The notes under the pieces are model-generated. The model worked only from the letters and a program-made list of their open reading frames with translations, did not search any database and had not been told where the DNA came from. The position numbers and the translations under genes were made by a program. DNA of 41,549 nucleotides from Pseudomonas gessardii (lineage in GTDB: Bacteria; Pseudomonadota; Gammaproteobacteria; Pseudomonadales; Pseudomonadaceae), in contig NZ_MNPU01000052.1 of NCBI RefSeq assembly GCF_001983165.1, positions 1 through 41,549 on the forward strand, written 5' to 3'. Below, one piece after another: positions 25,702 to 35,660 of this stretch. How positions within the stretch are numbered: the stretch's first letter is position 1; every line of letters begins with the position of its first letter.

Positions 25702-25786
25702 TGTAGCTGCCGGACGTGCAGACGTATTGCTCCCGTATTTCTCTTCGCTCCGTTAGTTCGTATCGGAGGTGATATAGGTTTCCTAC

Positions 25787-28321
25787 ATGTTTTTACTTAT
25801 GCGCAGCAGATTCAATCTTGGCGGGAACTACCGTGGACGGCTGACCCCGTGGGCGCCGCTGTTTATTGTCATCACCGCCAGCACAACCTGCCTGGCCGAA
25901 GGCAACGAGCAGGAATCCGTTGAGCAGTTCAATACCTCATTCCTGCAGGGCGCACCGTCCTCCGTCGACCTGCAACTGCTGCTGGCCGCCAACAGCGTAC
26001 TGCCCGGCAACTACCGGGTTGACCTCTACAGCAACGAGACCCTGGTAGGGCGCCGCGATATCGACTTTCGCCGCAACCCCGCCAACGGCCAGGTCGAGCC
26101 CTGCCTGACCCTGGACATGCTGCAACAACTGGGCATTGATATGGCCAGGTTACAAGCCACTGACAAGCTCACCGCCGCTGGCCCACAAGCGTGCTACGAC
26201 CTGCCCGCCCTGATTGAACACGCCAGCGTGCGCTACGACGTGGCGCGCCTGCGCCTGCTGGTCAGTGTGCCGCAACAGGTCATGGAGCGTGGCCGCCGTG
26301 GGTATGTGGACCCGGCATTATGGGACGACGGCGTTTCGGCAGCGTTTATCAACTATCAGTTGAGCAGCAACCGCAACCACACCGCCTACACCACCACGCT
26401 GTCCAATAATCTGGGCCTGCGCAACGGTATCAACCTGGGCGCCTGGCGGCTGCGCAACGAATCGAACTTCAACAGCAGCACCGGCCGGCCCAACACGTTC
26501 ACAAGCAACCGCAGCTACCTGCAACATGACGTGACCGCCTTGAAGGGCCAATTCAGTGCCGGCGATATTTTCTCCGATGCCGACCTGTTCGACAGCGTGC
26601 GCTATCGCGGGCTGAAACTGGCCTCTGACGAAGGCATGCGCGCCGACAGTGAGCGCGGCTATGCGCCGATCATCCGTGGCGTGGCGCAGACCAGCGCGAC
26701 CGTGGAGATCCGCCAGAACAACTACATCCTGTACACCGCCAACGTGCCGCCGGGGCCGTTCGAGATCAGCGATATCTACCCCAGCGGCTCCAATGGAGAC
26801 CTGGAAGTGACAATCATCGAGGCCGATGGCCGGCGCCGGGTGACGCTGCAGGCGTTTTCCAGCCTGCCGATCATGGTTCGCCAGGGCCAACTGAAATACA
26901 GCGTCTCGGCCGGCCAGTTCAACAGCAACAGCGACGACCAGGCGTCACCACAATTTGTCAGCAGCACCCTGGCCTACGGCATCAGCAGCAACCTGTCGGG
27001 CATCGCCGGGGTGCAGGCCACGGAAAACTTCCAGGCCCTGTCCCTGGGCGCAGGCCGCAATACCCCGATTGGCGCGGTGTCGGTGGATGTAACGCACTCA
27101 TCCAGCCGTACCGTGGGCGAAAAAGTGCGGGGTAACAGCCTGCGGGCGTTGTATGCCAAGACCTTCACCGGCACCGACACCAGCTTCACCCTGGCCGCCT
27201 ACCGTTACTCCACCGAAGGCTATCGGACCCTGACCGACCACGTTGAAGCACTCAGCACCGAGGGCCTCAAACGCGTCGGCAACTCGAAAACCCGTACCGA
27301 CCTGACCATCAACCAGAGCCTGGGCCGCAACCAGCAATACGGTAACCTGTATATGAACGCCAGCGACCAGCGTTATTGGGGGCGTGGCGGCTCCCAGAGC
27401 GTGTCGGCGGGTTACAGCAACTACTGGAGCCAATTGAGCTACAACCTGGCGGCCACCTACTCCAAGGATGTCGGCAATTACGGCCCGGCGAACAATGACA
27501 CCCTGGTCAACCTGTCGCTGTCGTTCCCACTGGGCTCGGCCCCGCGCGCGCCGCGTGCGTTTGTCTCGGCCAGTACGCAAAAGAACAGCAACAGCACCCA
27601 AGTGGGGGTCAGCGGTTATCTGTCGGAAAACAGCGACACCTACTATTCGGTGCAAGGTGGCAACAGCAGCACCGGCGGTAGCACGGGATCGGCCAACTTC
27701 AGCACCCGCACGTCAATCATGGACATCAGCACAGGTTTGGGCCAAGGCCGCGACTACAACGCGCAAAACCTCAACCTGGCCGGCTCGATCGTGGCCCACG
27801 CAGGCGGGATCAACCTGGGGCAAACCGTGGGCGAGACCTTTGCCCTGGCCCAGGTGCCGGATGTGGCTGGGGTCAAGATTGGCAGCTACAACGGAGCCAG
27901 AACCGCCAGCAACGGTTTTGCAGTGGTCGCCAACGCCCAGCCCTATCGGGTGAACTGGATCAGCCTGGACACCCGCGACCTGGGCGCGGATATCGAGATT
28001 GATAACGCCACCCAGCAAGTGGTGCCACGCCGTGGTGCGGTGGTACTGGCGCGCTACCTCAGCAAGACCGGGCGCCGGGTGCAGTTTGCGCTGTTCGATG
28101 CCCAGCACCAGCCGATGCCGTTTGGCGCGGCCATCGAGGATATGGCGGGCCAGCAGATCGCGATTGCAGACCCCAGCGGCAAGGCGCTGGCGTTGATGGA
28201 GCAGGATGCGGGCAACCTGGTCATCAAGTGGAACGGGCAGCAATGCCAGGCGCCCTATGTGCTGGGCGAACGTGACAAGGCGCTGAACTTCGAGCGGGTG
28301 TCGCTGGTGTGCCAGCCCTAG
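25787..28321 (+). CDS. Outer-membrane fimbrial usher (FimD/PapC family)
   Basis: 844 residues, the family's usual size. Signal sequence with an extended N-terminus (cleavage probably after TTCLA). N-terminal chaperone-binding domain (EQFNTSFLQGA). 24-strand barrel with the plug and conserved segments (GNYRVDLYSNETLVGRRDIDF, SYLQHDVTALKGQFSAGD, SDADLFDSVRYRG, ANVPPGPFEISDIYPSGSNG). C-terminal domain ending NFERVSLVCQP. It secretes and assembles the pilin encoded two genes upstream. No adhesin or minor subunit gene follows, so the fibre may be a homopolymer or take a tip protein from elsewhere. Confidence 0.95.
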   Translation: MFLLMRSRFNLGGNYRGRLTPWAPLFIVITASTTCLAEGNEQESVEQFNTSFLQGAPSSVDLQLLLAANSVLPGNYRVDLYSNETLVGRRDIDFRRNPANGQVEPCLTLDMLQQLGIDMARLQATDKLTAAGPQACYDLPALIEHASVRYDVARLRLLVSVPQQVMERGRRGYVDPALWDDGVSAAFINYQLSSNRNHTAYTTTLSNNLGLRNGINLGAWRLRNESNFNSSTGRPNTFTSNRSYLQHDVTALKGQFSAGDIFSDADLFDSVRYRGLKLASDEGMRADSERGYAPIIRGVAQTSATVEIRQNNYILYTANVPPGPFEISDIYPSGSNGDLEVTIIEADGRRRVTLQAFSSLPIMVRQGQLKYSVSAGQFNSNSDDQASPQFVSSTLAYGISSNLSGIAGVQATENFQALSLGAGRNTPIGAVSVDVTHSSSRTVGEKVRGNSLRALYAKTFTGTDTSFTLAAYRYSTEGYRTLTDHVEALSTEGLKRVGNSKTRTDLTINQSLGRNQQYGNLYMNASDQRYWGRGGSQSVSAGYSNYWSQLSYNLAATYSKDVGNYGPANNDTLVNLSLSFPLGSAPRAPRAFVSASTQKNSNSTQVGVSGYLSENSDTYYSVQGGNSSTGGSTGSANFSTRTSIMDISTGLGQGRDYNAQNLNLAGSIVAHAGGINLGQTVGETFALAQVPDVAGVKIGSYNGARTASNGFAVVANAQPYRVNWISLDTRDLGADIEIDNATQQVVPRRGAVVLARYLSKTGRRVQFALFDAQHQPMPFGAAIEDMAGQQIAIADPSGKALALMEQDAGNLVIKWNGQQCQAPYVLGERDKALNFERVSLVCQP

Positions 28322-28355
28322 GCCATAAGATCACGCAAAACAATAGGGGGTGGGT

Positions 28356-28377
28356 TTGTGTGGGAGCTCCTACACAA
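28356..28377. terminator. Palindrome between convergent usher and tamB genes
   Basis: TTGTGTGGGAGCTCCTACAC-AA is self-complementary over 22 bases except one pair. It is a degenerate REP-like element (an incomplete second arm, agccagctccac, follows) in the 88-base convergent gap and may terminate both transcripts. Confidence 0.5.
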
Positions 28378-28409
28378 GCCAGCTCCACTGTTTGATTGGC
28401 GTTTGACCG

Positions 28410-31400
28410 TCAGAAATCCCGTTTGTAGAAGATATCCAACGAACTGGCCACGCCGCTGGCCACTTCCAGGTACACCCGCTTGCTCAGCAGGTAACGCAAG
28501 GCGATGGTGCTGGCCGGCTCGAACACCCCGACCCCGTAGCGCAGGCTGAGTTTTTCGGTGATCTTGCCGCTGGCCACTACCGCCGTGCTGGTGCCGCTGC
28601 CCTGGGTGTCCAGTTCAAAGTCCTGGATGCCGAGGTTCTTGGCAATGTCCGAGGTCACGCCGGCACTGCCCATCAACCCCAGGCCCAGCGCCGCTTGCGC
28701 CAGCATGTTGTTGTCTTCGCCGGTGGTGCTCAATGGGCGGCCCAGTACCAGGTAAGACAGCGCCTGCTCCTGGCTCATGGCCGGTTCCGAGAAGATCTGC
28801 GTGGTCGGCTGCTCGGCACTGCCACTCAAACGGATACCAGCGATCACGTCGTCGGTCTTGCGGATAGCTTCGATATCCAGGTACGGCTGGTCCAGTGGCC
28901 CGGCGAACAGCAGGCGCGCACGGCGCACATCCAGCCTCTGGCCGTAGGCGCGGTAGCGCCCGTCGTTGAGCCACAGCTCGCCACGGGTGTCCAGGTTGTC
29001 GCCGATATGCACTCGGCCCTGGACCTTGGCGGTCAGGCCGAAGCCGGCAAAGTTGAGCTGCTCCTCGCCCACCACCACGTTGATATCCATGGCCATGGCC
29101 ATTGGCGGCTTGCCCTCTTCGGTCTGGCTGCCGACGATCACCGTGTCGTCCGAAACCTTGACCGTCGACGGCGGCAGTTCGCGCACGGTGATATCACCGC
29201 GCGGGATGTGCACATTGCCAGCAATCGCCAACTTGTCGTCTTTGAGCGTGATCTTCAGGTCAGGCGCCACTTCCAGTTCGGCGTAGGGTTCGACCGTGAC
29301 CGGCAGTTGCGAGCCTTGCAGACTGAGGTCCACGACCAGGGCCCGGCCCCAGTCGATCTGCCCCTTGAGGCTGCCCTGCCCGGCCTTGCCACTGCGCCAG
29401 CCGCCGTTGAGCTGCACGCTTTCGCCGGCGATCAGGGCCTGCACGTTCAGGCCTTCAAGGCTGATGGGCAGTTCGGGCCCGGAAATCTCGCCGGCGATCA
29501 GGTTGATGTTGCCGTTGACCTGCGGCGCCAACAACCCGCCGGAGATCCGCCCGTTGCCATTGAGCTTGCCATTGAGTTTTTCCACCATCGGCACAAACGG
29601 TCGCGCGACCGCCAGGTCCAGGCCGGTGAGGCTGAAGTTGCCGGAGATCGGCTTGTTTTTCGCCAACGGGTTGATTTGCGCCTGCAACAGCAACTCACCG
29701 AGCTTGCCGCCACGGAAATTCAGCTGGGTATCGATGCGCGTGGGGTTGAGCGTGGTTTCCAGCTTGAGGGCGTCGTAGGGGAAATCCAGCCACTGGTCCT
29801 TGTCCTTGACCCGCAGTGTGCCGCCACTGGCATCCACCGCGATCAGGCCTTTGGGGCCGCTGGCCGGCAGGTCGAGCTGGATATCGGCGTTGAGCTTGCC
29901 CTGCCAGGCAAAATCCTTGGGCAGCCATTGCGCCAGGCTGTCGATGGGGAACTGCTTGAGGTGGTAACGCAGCTTGGGATCGGGCATCAGCCGCTGGTCT
30001 TCGCCACACAGGCTGGCGGGCCCGGAGACCCAGCAGTGGGCGGCGAACGTCAGCTTGCCGTCGGCCATGCGCTCGATTTTTGCCGGGGCCTGCAGTTTCC
30101 AGTCCTGGCCACCGGCCTGCACATCGCCACTGGCCAGGCGCCCGCGCCAGTTGCCCTTGTCAAGCGTGCCGTCCAGGGCCAGGGCCAGCTTGACCAGGGG
30201 GCCCATCAGCTCCAGTTGGAGTTTCTGGCTTTTGATATCGCCCTGGGCGCTGGCGGTCAGGGTGCCGAGCTGGGTGTCACCGGCCTGGATGCCTGTGCCC
30301 TTGAGGTCGATCTTCGCGCGTTGGGCGTTGTCCAGCGTTGCGTCCAGGCTCAGGGCTTGCAGGCGATTGTCTTCAAACACCAGTTGCTGGCCCTTGAGGT
30401 CGAGCTTGCCCTGGGGCGCCTTCAACGTGCCGGCCACATCGAGCCGGCCATTGACCTGCCCACGCAGCTGCGGCCACAGCTGGGCCAGGCGTGCGAGCTT
30501 GATGTCGATCTGCCCGGCCAAGCGCTGTTGCAGGCTGGCGCTGCCGTTGATGCGGTTGTCGCCCAGGCGGATATCCAGGTTGGCCAGGGTCCACTGCTCG
30601 CCCGCGCCTTCGGCCTTGGCCGCCAGCACCGCCGTTTGGCCACGCAAGCGGCCCTTGAGGTCGAGGTCGGCGTTGAGCTTGAGTTGCTCGTTCTTGAACT
30701 CGCCTTTGCTGCGCAGCGGCCCGGCCAGGGTGCCGGGCAATTCTGCGACCCAGTACGCCGGGTTCAATGCCGACAGGTCCAGCGCCGTATCCCAGGCGAT
30801 GCCCTCGGCAAATTGCAGGTTCAGGTGGCCTTCGGCCTTGCCTTGGCCGGCAGTCAATTTCAGCTCGGGCAGGAACACTTGCTTGAGGTCGCCACTGAAC
30901 GGCGTGACCAGGCTGAACTTGCCGGCCGGGCCATCGAGGTCGGCCTTGAAATTACCCAGGTAGTTGCCGTCCTTGTAGGAAACTTCACCATTGAAGGTGC
31001 GCAACACCACTTGCGGCTCGTCAACCAGCGGATACAGGCGATGCCAGGGGAAGTCCAGCCAGTCGATTTTCGCGTCTGCGCTGAAACCCTGCTGCCAATC
31101 CAGTTGGGCACTGAGCTTGAGGCTTTGCTTGTCCCCGGCCTTCAAGTCCAGGCCGGCGAGCTGCGCGCCCTTGGCATCGACCCGGCCTTGCAGCAGCAGG
31201 TCAACCGGGCCTTTTTCCGCTGGTAAAACGGCTTTGCCCAGCAACTGATAACCCTTGCCCAGGTCACCCTTGGCCGTCAGGTCCAGTTGATTGAGTTGCA
31301 AGGTATCCGGCAAGTCGGCGGCAGGCTTGAAGCCATCGGCGGTGATACGCAGTTGCGCCGGCAGGTTCTCGAGCAAAGGTTGCAGCTCGCCATTGAGTTT

Positions 31401-32084
31401 GGCGGGCAGGTAGCCGCTGCTGTCGGCGTCGAGCTTGAGGGTCTTGAGCAAGTCACCGGTGACATTCAGCGCCACCGTCCACGGCGCGCCACCCGGGGCA
31501 TAGGGCAGGCTCAGGCTGCCGCTCGCCGTCAGCGGCCAATCGCCCGTGGGTTGCAGTACGCCGTTGAGGTCCAGCACCAGGCCGTCGCGTTGCAGATGTA
31601 CCGCGTCGATCTTCATGCCCTCAGCGGTCCAGTGCGCAGCCAGTTGCAGGCCCTGGAGCTCTTCGCTGCCGTTGAACAGCAGGCTGGCGACGCGCACGTC
31701 GCCCAGTTCGATGGCCACGGGCAGGTTCAAGTCCGGCAGGGTGATCGGGCCGCTGCTGTCCTCGGTGCTGGGCGGGAACTGCAGGCTCACTTGCTCCACA
31801 TCCAGTTGCCGGATGCACAGGGTCATGCGCAGCAGGCACGCCGGCGACCAGTCGAACTTAGGTGCTTTGAGCTCCACGCGGCTGCTGTCTTGTTGCCACA
31901 GCAAATGGTCGGCGCTCCACTCCCCGCCCAAACGGCCCTGGAAGTTGTCCACGCTCAAGCCCGGCACCTGGCCCAGGGCCCAGCGACTGCCGACTTGCGT
32001 ACCCAGTACGCTCCAGACGGCCAGCAGCACCAAGGCGACGAGCGCCACCCCACTCAAACCCGCTATTTTCAAACCACGCTTCAC
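28410..32084 (-). CDS. tamB: TamB, inner-membrane-anchored periplasm-spanning protein
   Basis: 1224 residues. An N-terminal membrane anchor (about 7-29, IAGLSGVALVALVLLAVWSVL) is followed by a long repetitive beta-rich AsmA-like region typical of lipid-transfer bridges. The conserved C-terminal TamB (DUF490) domain reads YAELEVAPDLKITLKDDKLAIAGNVHIPRG, LNFAGFGLTAKVQGRV and RLLFAGPLDQPYLDIEA, ending with SGVASSLDIFYKRDF. The family moves phospholipids to the outer membrane and helps assemble some outer-membrane proteins with TamA. Its start overlaps the tamA stop by four bases, so the two are coupled. Confidence 0.95.
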   Translation of the reverse strand: MKRGLKIAGLSGVALVALVLLAVWSVLGTQVGSRWALGQVPGLSVDNFQGRLGGEWSADHLLWQQDSSRVELKAPKFDWSPACLLRMTLCIRQLDVEQVSLQFPPSTEDSSGPITLPDLNLPVAIELGDVRVASLLFNGSEELQGLQLAAHWTAEGMKIDAVHLQRDGLVLDLNGVLQPTGDWPLTASGSLSLPYAPGGAPWTVALNVTGDLLKTLKLDADSSGYLPAKLNGELQPLLENLPAQLRITADGFKPAADLPDTLQLNQLDLTAKGDLGKGYQLLGKAVLPAEKGPVDLLLQGRVDAKGAQLAGLDLKAGDKQSLKLSAQLDWQQGFSADAKIDWLDFPWHRLYPLVDEPQVVLRTFNGEVSYKDGNYLGNFKADLDGPAGKFSLVTPFSGDLKQVFLPELKLTAGQGKAEGHLNLQFAEGIAWDTALDLSALNPAYWVAELPGTLAGPLRSKGEFKNEQLKLNADLDLKGRLRGQTAVLAAKAEGAGEQWTLANLDIRLGDNRINGSASLQQRLAGQIDIKLARLAQLWPQLRGQVNGRLDVAGTLKAPQGKLDLKGQQLVFEDNRLQALSLDATLDNAQRAKIDLKGTGIQAGDTQLGTLTASAQGDIKSQKLQLELMGPLVKLALALDGTLDKGNWRGRLASGDVQAGGQDWKLQAPAKIERMADGKLTFAAHCWVSGPASLCGEDQRLMPDPKLRYHLKQFPIDSLAQWLPKDFAWQGKLNADIQLDLPASGPKGLIAVDASGGTLRVKDKDQWLDFPYDALKLETTLNPTRIDTQLNFRGGKLGELLLQAQINPLAKNKPISGNFSLTGLDLAVARPFVPMVEKLNGKLNGNGRISGGLLAPQVNGNINLIAGEISGPELPISLEGLNVQALIAGESVQLNGGWRSGKAGQGSLKGQIDWGRALVVDLSLQGSQLPVTVEPYAELEVAPDLKITLKDDKLAIAGNVHIPRGDITVRELPPSTVKVSDDTVIVGSQTEEGKPPMAMAMDINVVVGEEQLNFAGFGLTAKVQGRVHIGDNLDTRGELWLNDGRYRAYGQRLDVRRARLLFAGPLDQPYLDIEAIRKTDDVIAGIRLSGSAEQPTTQIFSEPAMSQEQALSYLVLGRPLSTTGEDNNMLAQAALGLGLMGSAGVTSDIAKNLGIQDFELDTQGSGTSTAVVASGKITEKLSLRYGVGVFEPASTIALRYLLSKRVYLEVASGVASSLDIFYKRDF

Positions 32085-33808
32085 AGCTCAGGCCCCATGG
32101 AAAAGTGCAAACGAATGCCGCCCGGGTCTTCCAGGGCATGGGCCAGGTCAAGGCGGATCGGGCCAACCGGCGACACCCAGCGCACGCCAACGCCGACCCC
32201 GGTTTTCAGGCTCGGCAATTCCAGGGAGTTAAAAGAGTTGCCCTGGTCGACAAAGGTCGCGATCCGCCATTTTTCGGCGATGGAATATTGATACTCGGCG
32301 CTCAGGGCCACCATGTAGCGGCCACCGATGCGGTCACCCTTGTTGTTTTCCGGGGACAGCGTCTGGTACTCGTAGCCACGCACGCTCTGGTCGCCACCGG
32401 CAAAGAAGCGCAGGGACGGCGGCACCGACTTGTAGCCATTGGTGGCGCTGCCGCCAAACTGCGCGCGGCCGAGGAAACGGTGTTTGTCCCACACAGTGGT
32501 CAAGCCCTTGATCATCGCGGTGCCGTACAGCAGGTTGGTATCCGAGCCCACCCCCTCCTTGGCCACCTTGGTATCGAACTGCAGGCGATAGCCGTTATGG
32601 GGGTCGATGCGGTTGTCGCTGCGCAAGTAGGAATAGCTGAGACCGGGCATCAGCAAATTACTCAAGCCGGAGTCATCCCCCAGGCGATATTCTTCGCGCT
32701 GCCATTTGAGCGAGATCACCCGTGTCCAGCCGCTGGGCAACTTGCTGTGCCATTCCGGGCCGAGGGTGAGCAGCTTGCTGAGGGTGTCGGTGTTGGCCAG
32801 TTCTTCGTTCTGGTAGCCCCCGGCAAAACGCAGCTTGTCGGTCAGCGGCGGGTCGAGGGGAATGTCGTACCACAGGCCGACGTTCTGCCGGGGCGCCGAC
32901 AACTCGGCCTCCCAGCCATAGCTGTGGCCCTGGGGGTTGACCCAGTGCCGCGTCCAGTTGGCCTTGCCCCGCGGGCCGACGTCGGTGGAAAACCCCAGGC
33001 CCAGGCCCATGGTCCGGGGCTTGCGGGTTTCCAGCTGGACCGCCACCGGGATCACGTCATTGGCCGCCGCAGCCGGGGCGGCATCCACCCGGATACCTTC
33101 AAAAAAGCCGCTGGCTTGCAGGGCCTGGTTCAATTCGGCAATCAGTTCGGAATCGTAGGGGGTGCCACTCTTGAACGGCACCATGCGCTGCAACAGTTCT
33201 TCATCAAACGGGGTATCGCCGGCAAAGTTGACTTTGCCGAGGGTGTAGCGCGGGCCACTGTCGTAGACCAGCTCGATATCGGCCACGCCCGCCTGGGGGT
33301 CGACGGAAAGCTTCTGACTCGTGAAGCGGCCACTGAAATAGCCGAAGCGCGAGGCCTGGTTCTGGATCAGGCGCTTGGCGTCTTCGTAATGACCATGGTT
33401 GAGGATGGCGCCGGACTTGAGGTCCTGGCTGTCGGGTACACGGAAGGATTTGAGCTCCGCCGCCGGGCCGTCGACCCGGATCGTGACATTGCGCAAATGC
33501 ACGGGCTCGCCGGGGTCGATGCTGAGGATCAGGCGCGGGTTCTTGCCGGCCTTTACCTCACTGGCAATCTGCGGCTGATAAAAGCCCAGTGCCTGGGCGG
33601 CCTTGCGCACCTGCTCCTCGGCGCCACGGCTAAAGCGCAGCAAGGCCTCTTCATCACGCTCGCCAACCCCGCCGATATAACCTTCGATATTGGCCTTCAG
33701 CGCGTCGTTTGAAGGCTTGACCCGCACGTCCAGTTCGCTTTGTGCCAAGGCGCCGCAGCTTGTGAACAGCAGAATCAAGCCGCTGGTAACTCTATTTGGA
33801 AACTTCAT
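32081..33808 (-). CDS. tamA: TamA, Omp85-family outer-membrane protein
   Basis: The ATG at 33808 is chosen (MKFPNRVTSGLILLFTSCGALAQ, a clear signal peptide), giving 575 residues; a longer frame upstream has no leader features. Three POTRA domains precede a 16-strand barrel with the Omp85 marks: TMGLGLGFSTDVGPRGKANWTRHW, FFAGGDQSVRGYEYQTL (the VRGY motif in loop 6) and LDLAHALEDPGGIRLHFSMGPEL at the end. Partner of TamB in envelope biogenesis. A GNAT gene lies 64 bases upstream on the same strand. Confidence 0.95.
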   Translation of the reverse strand: MKFPNRVTSGLILLFTSCGALAQSELDVRVKPSNDALKANIEGYIGGVGERDEEALLRFSRGAEEQVRKAAQALGFYQPQIASEVKAGKNPRLILSIDPGEPVHLRNVTIRVDGPAAELKSFRVPDSQDLKSGAILNHGHYEDAKRLIQNQASRFGYFSGRFTSQKLSVDPQAGVADIELVYDSGPRYTLGKVNFAGDTPFDEELLQRMVPFKSGTPYDSELIAELNQALQASGFFEGIRVDAAPAAAANDVIPVAVQLETRKPRTMGLGLGFSTDVGPRGKANWTRHWVNPQGHSYGWEAELSAPRQNVGLWYDIPLDPPLTDKLRFAGGYQNEELANTDTLSKLLTLGPEWHSKLPSGWTRVISLKWQREEYRLGDDSGLSNLLMPGLSYSYLRSDNRIDPHNGYRLQFDTKVAKEGVGSDTNLLYGTAMIKGLTTVWDKHRFLGRAQFGGSATNGYKSVPPSLRFFAGGDQSVRGYEYQTLSPENNKGDRIGGRYMVALSAEYQYSIAEKWRIATFVDQGNSFNSLELPSLKTGVGVGVRWVSPVGPIRLDLAHALEDPGGIRLHFSMGPEL

Positions 33809-33872
33809 AGGCGCGGATGCTACACGAGCTGGGGAGCACCTTAGAACCTGGAATTGTCTGAATAATTCTCCG

Positions 33873-34523
33873 TTAAGCCGTTGCAGGTTGTAACACCTGG
33901 GGATTGGGGTGAAAAAACACATGTTCCAGGATGGGGCCTACCGCCACCTCTCCCACTTCCTCATAGCCCTGGCGCTTGTAGAACGCCAGGTACAGCGGAT
34001 TGCCGGTGTCCAGCACCACCCCGTGTGAATGGGGGTCTTCGGCGCACCAGTTATGCACGGCTGCCAGCAGTTGCTCGCCGTAATGCTTGCCCTGGAATTG
34101 CGGGTGGATACCCAGCAGCGGCAACACATGCACCGACTCCGATGGCAGGCATGCCAGCACGGCCTGATGGTATTCGAGGTAACGCCGGGTGCCCTTGAAC
34201 CCGGTACTCAGCCACATGCGCAATTGCCAGGCCCAGCTTTCGGTGATGCCCAGGCGTCGTTGCGGCGGGGCAATCAGGGCGATGCCGATCAGGCGATCAT
34301 TGACCAGCAGGCCGATGGCCGGCAGATCCTGAAGAAAGTGCTGCTTGACCAGCTCGCGCACGGTGGCCCTTACCCGCTGTTCATAGCCGGAGCGTTCGGC
34401 TTCAAACAGGTAGGCAAAGGTCGGCTCATGGCGATAGGCGTGGTACAGCAGCGAGCGTGCTTCGCGGGAATAGCCGCTGTCGAGCAGGTGCACCTGGGCA
34501 GTGGTGGTCGAGGTGTCGGGCAT
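33873..34523 (-). CDS. GNAT-family N-acetyltransferase
   Basis: 216 residues, cytoplasmic. The acetyl-CoA binding motif is visible (VLPLLGIHPQFQGKHYGEQLLAAV, the Q/RxxGxG/A equivalent), followed by LDTGNPLYLAFYKRQGYEEVGE, typical of the GNAT C-terminal strand and helix. Substrate cannot be told. It precedes tamA by 64 bases on the same strand and may share its transcript, but a functional link is not established. Divergent from xthA; the 188-base gap must hold both promoters. Confidence 0.85.
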   Translation of the reverse strand: MPDTSTTTAQVHLLDSGYSREARSLLYHAYRHEPTFAYLFEAERSGYEQRVRATVRELVKQHFLQDLPAIGLLVNDRLIGIALIAPPQRRLGITESWAWQLRMWLSTGFKGTRRYLEYHQAVLACLPSESVHVLPLLGIHPQFQGKHYGEQLLAAVHNWCAEDPHSHGVVLDTGNPLYLAFYKRQGYEEVGEVAVGPILEHVFFHPNPQVLQPATA

Positions 34524-34711
34524 CAGTCGTATCTCCCCTGGGCGCCACTCAAAAAGGTCGCGCTCTTGTTATTACGAGCCCGGGGCAACGGAGTCGTTCC
34601 CCGCCACTGGCTCCTTGAGAGACATTAGCAGTGCATCTGTCCTACCGCCACGCTGGCCCCCGTCCGACTTGTCGGCTAGCATCGCCCTTTTGCCAGACTG
34701 GACTGCCGACC

Positions 34712-35524
34712 ATGAAAATCGTCTCCTTCAATATCAACGGGCTGCGCGCCCGCCCTCATCAGTTGGCGGCCCTGATCGACAAACATCAACCGGACGTGAT
34801 TGGCCTGCAGGAAACCAAGGTCCACGACGACCAGTTCCCGCTCGCCGAAGTCCAGGCCCTGGGTTACCACGTGTACTACCACGGACAGAAAGGCCACTAC
34901 GGCGTCGCCCTGCTCTCGCGCCAGGAGCCGCTGGCCCTGCACAAGGGTTTTGCCAGTGACGAAGAGGATGCCCAGCGCCGCTTTATCTGGGGCACTTTCG
35001 CCGATGAGCATGGCAACCCGGTCACCATCATGAACGGCTATTTCCCACAGGGCGAAAGCCGCGACCACCCAACCAAGTTCCCGGCCAAGCAGCGCTTCTA
35101 CGAAGACCTGCAACAGTTGCTGGAAACCCAGTTCAGCAATGACCAGGCGCTGGTGGTGATGGGCGATGTGAATATTTCCCCCGAGGATTGTGACATCGGC
35201 ATCGGTGCCGACAACGCCAAGCGCTGGCTGAAGACCGGCAAGTGCAGCTTCCTGCCGGAAGAGCGCGAATGGATGGCGCGCCTGAAGAACTGGGGCCTGA
35301 CCGACAGCTTCCGCCACCTGAACCCGGACGTGGCGGATCGCTTCAGCTGGTTCGATTACCGCAGCCGGGGTTTTGAGGACGAGCCCAAGCGTGGCCTGCG
35401 CATCGACCTGATCATGGCCTCCAATGGCTTATTGCCACGGGTCAAGGATGCGGGTGTGGACTACGAGTTGCGCGGCCTGGAAAAACCTTCGGATCATGCG
35501 CCGATCTGGCTGGAACTGAGCTGA
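34712..35524 (+). CDS. xthA: Exodeoxyribonuclease III
   Basis: AP endonuclease and 3'-5' exonuclease for base-excision repair. 270 residues from ATG 34712 (MKIVSFNINGLRARPHQL), an almost universal N-terminus; the frame upstream lacks any match. Catalytic motifs: GLQETKV (E34, metal ligand), GDVNISPEDCDIG (D152, N154) and SDHAPIW (D261, H262). SLIMAS-type segment IDLIMASNGLL present. Monocistronic with a REP-like hairpin after it. Confidence 0.95.
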   Translation: MKIVSFNINGLRARPHQLAALIDKHQPDVIGLQETKVHDDQFPLAEVQALGYHVYYHGQKGHYGVALLSRQEPLALHKGFASDEEDAQRRFIWGTFADEHGNPVTIMNGYFPQGESRDHPTKFPAKQRFYEDLQQLLETQFSNDQALVVMGDVNISPEDCDIGIGADNAKRWLKTGKCSFLPEEREWMARLKNWGLTDSFRHLNPDVADRFSWFDYRSRGFEDEPKRGLRIDLIMASNGLLPRVKDAGVDYELRGLEKPSDHAPIWLELS

Positions 35525-35545
35525 TCTTTGCGGCCACACCCTAAA

Positions 35546-35575
35546 ATGTAGGAGCTGGCTTGCCGGCTCCCACAT
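35546..35575. repeat. Short REP element
   Basis: ATGTAGGAGC...GCTCCCACAT (one mismatch) around tggcttgccg, in the 136-base gap after xthA. Same core as the other REP copies in the window. Confidence 0.65.
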
Positions 35576-35660
35576 TTGGATAGGCCGAGTGTCAGTCATA
35601 TTTTTGAAACCTTACTGTCTTAATCTGCCCGCACTTCCTTTGGCTTGAGAAGGTGCCAGC

